A stretch of 64,000 nucleotides of DNA from Hirudo medicinalis (taxonomy: Eukaryota; Annelida; Clitellata; Hirudinida; Hirudinidae), in the NCBI GenBank assembly GCA_011800805.1, contig MPNW01000102.1, positions 301,677-365,676 of the forward strand, written 5' to 3'. Below are positions 55,452 through 64,000 of this stretch, in pieces. The position numbers and the translations under genes were made by a program. Position 1 is the stretch's first letter; every line of letters begins with the position of its first letter. The notes under the pieces are model-generated. The model did no database searches and had not been told where the DNA came from. It was given only the letters and a program-made list of their open reading frames with translations.

Positions 55452-58400
55452 TTAATTGATTAAAAATAAATAATCCATTAATTCACGATCAATCTGCCAT
55501 CGCATGACGAAATAAAAAAGCATGCACAGAGCAAAAGCGAAACGACTGAGACAAGAGGCCGAACTGTATCGACAGTAGAGTGAAACGAATCGTTTTTTGG
55601 GGCATGTCGTGGAGTTGGTCCTGCTGACGTAGTAGTTTTCATGGTTCGGACACAAAGGATGCATTTGCAGATCTAATGTCTCTTGGAGTTTCCTGCAGAT
55701 TAATTCTATTTCATGATGCAACCCTACATTTAATACCTTAATGTTAAATATTCGTTTTTAATCAAAATCATTAAATAAAATAATAATTCACATACAAATT
55801 AATTAGTACGTTAGTAATAATTACAATGGTTATAATATTCAGAAAATGTTCATTCAAGAGAATGTCATTAAGCACTTCTTTGAGTATACAAAGAACACTT
55901 TAAAGCTAACAACCTCATCAAGTGCAAAGAACTCACGCAATTTGTCGAGCACAGGTCATCGAATGCTTGTCGTCCGAGTAGTCGACGACGGCCAGAAGAA
56001 AGAGATTGGTGTCGTAGACCGAGGCAAGGAAGAACATCCCTCGGTGGCACGGTTCTTCGGCTGTCGACCCGTCGGACGACCTTCCGAAGGTGCCCCCCAT
56101 CTTCTCCAAGTTGATGCTTTTGATGTGCGGTTCCATTTTAACTGCCATACATGCTCTTGGAAACTCATCCTAAAAATGTTTTGTGAATACAGATTTAATT
56201 CATTAAAAATGTTTTATGAATAAAGAATTAATTGAAATAATTTTCGTCCAGAAATCACCAACCAGATTTTTTGATGATGAACAGTTTTTCTTCAACTCAG
56301 TGCTTTTCATTGGGACCAATATCTTGTGCTTTGCAAGGCTTTTGTAGATGAAAGGGAACTGCTTGTGGAGTTCTTTAGATCTTGATCTATCAAGACCATC
56401 ACTCAAGCTCATCACTATCTCTCCCTGATCAGAGACCAAGTAGCACCTAATGAATTATTATCAACACCATTTATGTTAATTAAACCTGCAGTGAATGTAT
56501 TTAATAACTACTTGGCAGTGCAAGATGAGCTTTGATTTTGAGGTGGACAGCAGATATTTGTGTTGATAATGTGCAAGATTTTCTGAAGAAGTTCGTCCTT
56601 GAGAATATCAGCAGCCAGTACAACTGAGGATAAGAATTTAGATGACATTCATTCTTTGGCAATCAAAGCCATGATTACGATGATGATAATTAACACCTTT
56701 ATGTGATGAGTCAACCACTCTTGAAATGGTGACGATGTTGGATGCTCCTGAGAATGATGCCTTATTGCTGGTGATGACAGTCCTCCCTGGGTTCAACATG
56801 GCCTGCACAAACCACTGATACCTGAGTATCAAGCATGAGTAAGCATGTCAAAAATGAATGCACAACAAGCTTATATGGAAATATTTGCAAACAAGCCGAG
56901 TCGATATCAGTGCCTTTTGATTAGGTATAAATGGTTCATTGTCCCAATAATAACTTAACAATTTATACAAAATTCCTATTAAGATAAAGAGTTTAATTAA
57001 TAACTCATAAAACGATACTTAATTACATTGCTGTCATTATCACAAAGGTTTAACAACCTCAAGGGATGACGAATCATTCCCTCGGGCACGTGAAGTCCAG
57101 GAAAATGTCTTATGATTCCATTGATTGTTGCAACATAGAGGGACTTGGTGCTACTGGCAACCATTCGAATTTCCTTCCAACTTTCTTCTAAGGGCAATGA
57201 CATTATAATATCCTGTCTGCAAATAAATAATTACTAACCAATAGAAGAATAACTTCTGTAATTATAACATACTTAGATTTAAAATATTTATTTATGTTTT
57301 ATGGGGAGACATTTTATAAGCACAAGCAAATAATTGCTTAATAAATACCTCTGACGCTATGCAAGTGGCACATTATAAATTCATTATTATTATTATTATT
57401 ATTATTATTAACAATTCAACAGAAGTAACACGTAACCTTGCCCTCTCAGTGATTAAGCATTTATCATCACTGATGTCATCCAAGACATCAGTATCCTTGT
57501 CATCCTCATAATCATCATCATTATTGTTTCCATCTTCATCCTCCTCATCTTCATTGACCTCCTCCAAGTGGTCTTCCTGATTGTTGCTGACATTGATGTA
57601 CCTTTGAATTTCAAGCAACTTTTCCTCGGACAACAGGTGAAGAAATGATGATTGACAGAAAGCAGGAGGAGTGAGGATGATGGCAGAGTGTTGGAAGGAC
57701 ACTGGAATGCCTGTAAGCAACCCAAGTTCGTAAAACCACGAAACACGTTTCACTCGAGATCGACCAACCAGGATAAATGACGTGGTTTTCGGTGATGTTG
57801 AGATCTGCTGACAAATGGATGAACGACGAACCAAAGAGAGTGTGCACGTAATTTTGCATTTCCGGTTTCAGTCCCTGAGGTTTAACATTCTTTTTCATCT
57901 TCAAAAAGTAGGCATGATTCTGATCATTTTGAACGACTGCTTTTATTCCAAATCCAAAGTTTGTTCCTGTGGCACGAATTTCAGTGGATTACAATGCAAT
58001 GAAAAAATGTCACCAAATATAACCGAGAACTTAAGATTGATAATAATAATAATAAAAATAAAATTAAGAACCAGGGATATTGGCAAACAAATGTCGGACG
58101 GATTGAACCGGCTTCCACAGGGCTCGTCCCTCCTCCACCTCAAAGCCTTCACTGGCATTGGTCCTTACAACAACTTCTGTATTTATCCTCTGCATCATTT
58201 TCCTCACAACCTCTGGAAATTCTTTGGAATGACTGGAATCTTCCATTTCAAGATCAATCATTGGAACATCATTCCACTCTTTTGAACCCTTTAAATATTA
58301 ATAGTAAATCTAAAATTGATCCATTATTTCAAATTAAATCAGCAAACATAATTTAATGTTCTTGCCAAATTCCGTCTTTTTTATTCAAGCGATTAATGAA

Positions 58401-61400
58401 TTTATTCAAATAAAAACAATTGGCACATTTAATCGACACGAATAATTAATAAAGAGGCGGAGTTGAAATTCAATTTACAAAAACATTTTGAAACCTCGTA
58501 GGTCTTTTTGATGAGCGGATGTACGATGGCCGATCCATCGACCAGATTCATCATGTACATGTATTCATGATGCTCCTCCAAAAGATTCTCCAACGTGGAA
58601 AACAGCACATCCATTCCCACCACACCTAGGATGCTGAAAAAAGTCTCTCTGACTTTTCATGACTTTAATTAAATGTGTTACAATAATTCCTCATTTTACA
58701 AAAAGTTGAATTTATAACATTCAGTCATTGATTATAATAAAAACTTATATCTAAGAACTAATCGCATTTAATAAAAATAAGTTTATCAAGAGTATAATCT
58801 AACTTAATGGACATTAACTTGCATAACATTATGGATTGCAAATGATATCTTCTACAAATTAACTATCTTAGTTGATCCATCGATTAAATCTAACAATCAC
58901 CTGTTGGATCCTCTGGTCACGACCGGGGCAGAAAACGTGAGGACGAGACGACCGTCGAACTTGCTTTCGTAAGGGCCGGTCGCTATCGGCTCGTAGCCGT
59001 ACTCTCTGTTCCTGATGTAGTCGAAGAACGGAGACATCTGCCCGAAGAGATCCTCGTCGCCGTACGTTCGGGAAAATGCCCCGTTGTTCTGACAGGCCAA
59101 CTTGCCGCAGAACGAAACGTCGGCCTTCCTTGCATGCGAAGTCAGAAACGTGAAAATGTTTGCCTGTTAATGATTGAGTTGGATTAAATTTATTAGAAAA
59201 TTCATTTAACGTAACTCATCACAAAAGCAAAAATATTTAATGTTAAAAAGAAGTCCTCGCTTTTGCTCCGGGTAAGTTTCTCTGCAGTTTCTGAATATTT
59301 TCGAGAAGTTTGTTCGTGTCGTGCTGGCAAATTTCGCCTTGCTGATATTTTCTAAAATTGCCTTCCGTGTACTGATAATAACCTGCAAACATTGAAAAAT
59401 TAATCGGCTCCAAAGAAATATGGTAATCCTTGGCCACCATAGGTTACCTGGGGAACATCTCAGGTGTTCGTCCTGTTCTCCGTCCGTCACAAAGAGAATG
59501 ACACTCCTACATTCCAGGAACTTTGGATGAGAAGATTGTTGCTGTTTTAGCAAACTGAATGCCTTAAAGAAGGCACCACTGCAAGGCAGAAACACTTGAT
59601 TATATTTACTAAATAAAACAAAAATATTCGTTGCCTGTGGTCGGATCCTCCCAACGGTTCGACGTTCCTGACGACCTCTGAGAACATTCGGACGTTGCCC
59701 GAAGTGGCTCTGACGAGTCTGACGAAGAAATACTTAAATCACTAAATTAATTTATCCCGAGCCTAAATAACGACTTGCCTTTCTTTGACACAACCCAGAA
59801 CAGTGGCAGAAGCATTGTGGACATTACCAGAGGAGTTCCAAGTGAGAGATGAAGATGAAATGACAGCAATCCTTTGATGCTGAGCCAAACTTTCAAGTAA
59901 CAAAAGGGCAGCATCCCTGGTTCTTTTAAATCTGAAACATTTAAGAAGTTCTAAATAAAATAAAACAATTGCTAAATAAAAGTGAACTCCACTAATCGAG
60001 ACTAGTGACTAAAGCAAACCTGTTTGAGTTGTGAGCATAACTGGAATCGATTATGAGGATGACATTTGAAGGAGCTTCTTTAACTCCAAGATACCATGGC
60101 TGAATTCTTGGCTCAAATTGCTTAAAACTATGATTTGGCTGCACAAAAAGTTCTCCCTCTCTTGAAGCAAAAAATGTTCTCCTAGAAGATGAATGCATTT
60201 ATTATTAAATGAACTCAAATTAACGTGAAGATATAATGTGGTTACTCTGCATAGGAATCAGATTGTATCAAGGATTCATCTCTAAACCATGAAAACTTGT
60301 CCTTATCATCCATCCTCAAAAATCCAACTTTGGTTTTTCTTGATTTTATAAAAAAAAAATTAAAAAAAGTGATTAACATTCTCAAAATAAAAAAAAAACA
60401 AAAGCAGATCAAACCTCAATTTAGGGGAATGAATTTTTTCCTCATCAAAAATTTGAGTTTTGACTAATTTATCTTTGGAGTCACCCACTACTTCATTATT
60501 TGCAAATCTCTCATGAAAGTCACCAACTTTTTTGGCCATTTCTCTAATGGTAGTCTTCCTATTTGTGAAAAAGTTACCTATAAAATTAATGTAAATCAAG
60601 TGAGAATATTATTCCTGAGATAATAACTATTATTGATGTAAATACAAACTGAGCTTAATCTTGATTTCATCCATAAGCAAGGAATCTTTAACTTTAATCA
60701 TAGAATGTGATGTTATGGCCTCTTCAAAGTGGGGAAATTTTACTGAATTTTGAGCAAATTCAGTAATAAATGATGAAACAGATTTCCCCAAATCATTTAT
60801 TTCTTCAATTGGTATGATGTGTCCTTGACAACACTCGACATCCAACAGAAATACAAAAAATAAAACTTTTGTCCAACTAAAGTTTTTTATAGATTGACTC
60901 TTTTTATTCCTTTTGAGGTCCCAAAACCCAAAATCATTCAAGTTGCTTGAAATGAAGACAAGAAACACCACAAAGTAAAGCCTTACAGAAAATTCAAATT
61001 CATTCCCTTCATTACTTCGTGGTTTTGGTATGTTAGGCACTGAGAAGCAATTATTGTCTTGCCCAACAAGGAATCTTCTACTGAGGCAAAAATCTTTGCC
61101 ACTTCCATAAAGCTGTTTTATTTGGTTTCCCTTTAGTATGGCAAATTTGCAGAATTCATATAATAAGTCGCAAAAAGATTCGCATACAGTCAGTAGCTCC
61201 TTTTTATAAAACTCATTTTGATTAGGTGCACAAATATAGCACATTAAGTAATTCGTATATTTTTGACAATCTTGAGTTGCGCCAATTAGGGGTTTGACTC
61301 TAGAAAAGGACACATCAATTTCATGTTGAAGACAGCAACTGTTCTTTTGAAACCATGTACAATTTGTGAGAGTCGGTCGTGGCTGAGGTGCACGGTTGTT

Positions 61401-61511
61401 AAAAAATGAGCAGAAACGAAGTTCACTGGAATTTTCGTACTTCTGACTACCATCTTGACCCACACATTTTACAGGGAAATGCAGAAAAATAAATATCAAA
61501 ATAATGATCAT
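55452..61511 (-). CDS. VWA and Cache protein (CACHD1/alpha2delta-like) with N-terminal cysteine-rich domain
   Basis: Nineteen exons from 60650-61511 down to 55452-55692 give 1304 residues in one frame. Exon 1 has a signal peptide (MIIILIFIFLHFPVKCVG), then a folate-receptor/HHIP-like domain (about 30-160: NSCCLQHEIDVSF, CYICAP, CESFCDLLYEFC, YGSGKDFC), then two hydrophobic stretches near 180-235. The next exons form a VWA N-terminal region (FTNRKTTIREMAKKV, PRIQPWYLG) and a VWA domain (VILIIDSSYAHNSNR, ILFVTDGEQ). Cache-type segments follow (GVVGMDVLFSTLENLL, YQWFVQAMLNPGRTVITSN) with an acidic insert near residue 925. A Cys-rich end and a hydrophobic tail (FAFALCMLFYFV) suggest membrane or GPI attachment. 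Relatives are cell-surface partners of voltage-gated Ca channels. Three introns need GC donors. The MIDAS motif is incomplete (DSSYA instead of DxSxS). The family is sure; the exact subfamily is not. Confidence 0.85.
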
Positions 61512-62540
61512 CTTAATATTTTATTATGAGCAAGATTAACCAATATTGCGGACAGCAATCGATATAACACAAAACAATATGATAAACAATAATAAACAAT
61601 ATGATAAAAAAGGTGTTTGAACTAATTTAGTTCGGCAACATTTTAAAAGTTATTGAAGGTTATAATTTATATAACCAAGATTCAATTTAAATTATAATTG
61701 GATTTTAAAAACTTCGAAAATAGTGCCTGCTTTCGTTAGTTAAAAAACTGTGTTGGAGCTATTAAAAAATAATTAATGAATTGTTTAGTAACGTCCGTTG
61801 CATTGCTAGATGATTAGGACGGTGAATCCGGTTGCGGGATTCATTACGAGCAAGATTAACCGATAATGCGTACAGCAATCGATATAATGTAAAACAATAT
61901 GATAAACAATAATAAACAATATGATAAAAAAGGTGTTTGAACTAATTTAGTTCGGCAACATTTTAAGAGTTATTTGAGCTATTAAATTCTTGCTATTCAT
62001 TTATGTTCTTTGCTAAGCGTACTTCATTGTTAAGCTTTGTATTCATTTCATTTTGTAACTATTTCTTGTTCATTGTTTGTTGTTTATGTGCAGCCAAAAT
62101 AAACGTTAAATAAAGTGAAATTATTTGTCGCTGTTCCACCATCAAAATATTTCAATTTTAAATATTAACGGTTTCATATTAATGAGTGATAACTTCCTGA
62201 CCTGCTCGTCTTGTTATGATAGAGGATGTTAATTTAATAACCAATGAAACCAGTAATCAATTAAAATTTATATTCATGTTTAGAATTTAATGATATGGAT
62301 GATTTGTTCTAGGAATTTCCAGTCTTGATGGTTCTTGATTCAAAAACATTTTCAGTGTTTAATTCTTTCACGTGATAGTGTAAGCTGCTAAATAACTTCT
62401 TACAAGCATCTGCATTGTAAATTTTGTCAGTAAACCAATGGTCCGTCCATCTGTAAGAGATGAAGTTAAAAATTTCAAAAACTAGTGAATCAGACTCATA
62501 TGACACATGGACATAGTGATACTACTGAAACCCTCAAAGA
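61512..62540. promoter_or_regulatory. Upstream region of the VWA/Cache gene with ~135-bp direct repeat
   Basis: Two near-identical segments, about 61527-61660 and 61847-61985, share for example 'ggtgtttgaactaatttag' and 'ttcggcaacattttaa'. The first copy lies directly before the start codon of the minus-strand gene, so its promoter or 5' UTR falls inside the duplicated sequence. A hairpin-forming repeat tail (about 61788-61846) lies between the copies. Confidence 0.6.
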
Positions 62541-62549
62541 TTAAGGCTC

Positions 62550-63342
62550 ACAGTACAATTCTGAGGCACAACATGTTGTGACGTTCATCGACAGAGAAGC
62601 ACGTTGGATTGAATGTGCTCCGGTCTCCCCATCACGACAAATGCAGTTGCCGAGATTTTTCTAATCAGCAGGTTTGGGGTGCCATTATGTTTGACAGCTG
62701 ATCAATTTGAAAGCAGTCTTTTTAATGCCCCATCCAATTCCATTGGTTTTCATCGACTGCGCAAAGCTGCTTAATATCCTCAGTCCAATGGGATGATCGA
62801 GCGATTTCGTCGCACACTCAAGACATCCCTCATGTCCAGCAGTGAAGAATGGCTCATTGCCTTTCCCGTGATTTGTTTGGCATTGCGGTCCCTACCGACT
62901 GAACATGGTTATTCACCATTCACAGCTCGGATATCTTTATGCCACATATCTTCTTCCACAAAGCCAATCCGACAACTAAGGAGCAGATTGAGGCAATCCA
63001 GCAACTCAGCAGACACATGCGTCAGTTAGACTTCACTACTGTTTCAATCCAAAGCCATACCATCCGCCCCCATTTTAACCGTTTGCAACCTGGACAACAC
63101 GTTTGGCTATGAACAGACAGAGTCCGGAAACCTTTGGAAACTCTCTAAGAAGGACCCGATAAAATTTTAGAATTCAAGGACAACATTATCAAAATTGAGT
63201 TGCCCGATGCTCTTTCCTCTGTATTCGCAAGAAAGCATCAAACTAGCAAGATTGCCAATGGAGCTTACAACACCCACATCCAGCAAAGGCACCCTCGCGC
63301 CTGCTATCAACGAAGCTGAACTTCTTCGCACCGGGCACGTAA
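62550..63342 (+). mobile_element. Gypsy-type integrase remnant
   Basis: With several frameshifts the plus strand reads VTFIDREARWIECAPVSPS (start of the catalytic core), LRKAAYHPQSNGMIERFRRT (a changed form of the 'YHP.sNG..ER.hr.lK' motif containing the catalytic Glu), then EEWLIAFPVICLALRSLPT and HGYSPFTA. A chromodomain-side 'GPDKILEFKDNIIKIELPD' C-terminal module follows. Stops make it inactive. It is cut off by the element beginning at 63343. Confidence 0.8.
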
Positions 63343-64000
63343 CAGTGGCGCACCCAGAAATTTGTTTCGGGGGGGAGATGTTGATTTTTGGATACTATTT
63401 TTTTAGGTTTTTATCTTTTCATGGATTTTAAGGTTATGCTATATGCCAATTCTTTAAATTTAAATGAACCAATTTTCATACTTTTTCTACTAAACAGGCC
63501 ACAAACTAATTTAAAATTTATTTCAAAATTATAAGCAGTTTCAAATATGTCAATACAACACTTTTTGGTTTCCAGCGATTTTATCTAGAATGGATTCCAC
63601 TGTTGGCATCAATGTATGTTTCTATACAAATATAGAAGAGTTAAACCTTTTAATCTGTTCTCAGATGTACAACTTCTCAAATAGGTTTTCACTCTCTGCT
63701 GTAGACACGGGAAGTATGGCTAATATATTTGACATCGTGTCATCTTTACAATGTTGTAAAGAACTTATGACATGTTTTGGCAGTTCATCCTTTTCAAGTC
63801 TTAGCAAGTCCTCCGTACCAAAGTCTAAGCCCAACAATGAGATCAGTAAGAGATGCACTTAAATCATTATGGTGGAACAAAACCAAAGAATTAAAGTTTT
63901 CCAGAACTTGATCTGTAAGCTGACTAAGGATCAGATGGTAATAAACTTTGTAATTCTACCAGAATAAATTTTTGATTTGAAGATCTTTCCCGTAAACATT
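63343..64000 (-). mobile_element. hAT transposon, partial, running off the window
   Basis: It begins with CAGTGGCGCACCCAGAAATT, a typical hAT terminal inverted repeat followed by a G run. The eight bases before it (GCACGTAA) are the expected length of a hAT target-site duplication. On the minus strand, 63661-63858 reads ILAILPVSTAESENLFEKL, the hAT dimerisation motif. The transposase continues beyond 64000. A stop follows the motif, so this copy is probably dead. Confidence 0.75.

Noticed and set aside
55693..55733. Earlier acceptor for the last VWA/Cache exon
   Set aside because: Splicing at the upstream AG sites gives an immediate stop or the wrong phase; the acceptor ending at 55693 (ctgcag) keeps the frame and the total length divisible by three.

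Overview
This is animal (metazoan) nuclear DNA. It is AT-rich and its genes are split into many short exons by mostly short introns. The families are animal-specific: a CNGA-type channel, a three-finger Ly6 protein, a TALPID3-like ciliary protein, a death-domain protein, a Tec/Btk kinase, a DOK7-like adaptor, FSTL4/5 and a CACHD1/alpha2delta-like protein. Intergenic DNA and large introns are full of decayed transposons and (AAT)n microsatellites. The genome is probably that of an invertebrate; I cannot name the phylum from this sequence.

Layout. 1-2.3 kb: LINE debris and microsatellites. 2.3-5.6 kb (+): CNGA-like channel with a Tc1 relic in its last intron. 6.4-9.8 kb (+): Ly6/uPAR-type GPI-anchored protein. 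11.6-13.8 kb (-): TALPID3-like. 14.65-15.7 kb (+): coiled-coil/death-domain protein. 15.8-22.4 kb (-): complete 18-exon Tec-family kinase, convergent with the previous gene, with retroelement relics in a 2.7-kb intron. 22.8-25.2 kb: nested transposons. 25-32 kb: repeats without a recognised host gene. 32.2-33.7 kb (-): intronless C18orf63/DUF4708-like gene. 35.6-42.6 kb (+): DOK7-like PH-PTB adaptor with a very long tail. 43-45 kb: LINE debris. 45.3-50.2 kb (+): FSTL4/5-like, 15 exons. 53.3-54.2 kb (+): HNMT-like methyltransferase. 55.5-61.5 kb (-): 19-exon VWA/Cache protein whose first exon encodes a folate-receptor/HHIP-like cysteine-rich domain. 62.5-64 kb: Gypsy integrase interrupted by a hAT element that runs off the window.

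Gene models were built by translating exons by hand and joining them at splice sites. In every multi-exon model the summed coding length is a multiple of three and the frame stays open to a terminal stop. Several junctions work only with GC-AG introns: five clear cases and one tentative, out of about 70 introns. That is a far higher share than the roughly 1% usual in animals.

The genes do not form one pathway. Several act at the cell surface or in tyrosine-kinase signalling (Tec kinase, DOK7-like adaptor, CNG channel, Ly6, FSTL, VWA/Cache protein). The least expected items are the cysteine-rich/VWA/Cache fusion, the Gab/IRS-like tail on the DOK7-like protein, and the GC-AG introns.
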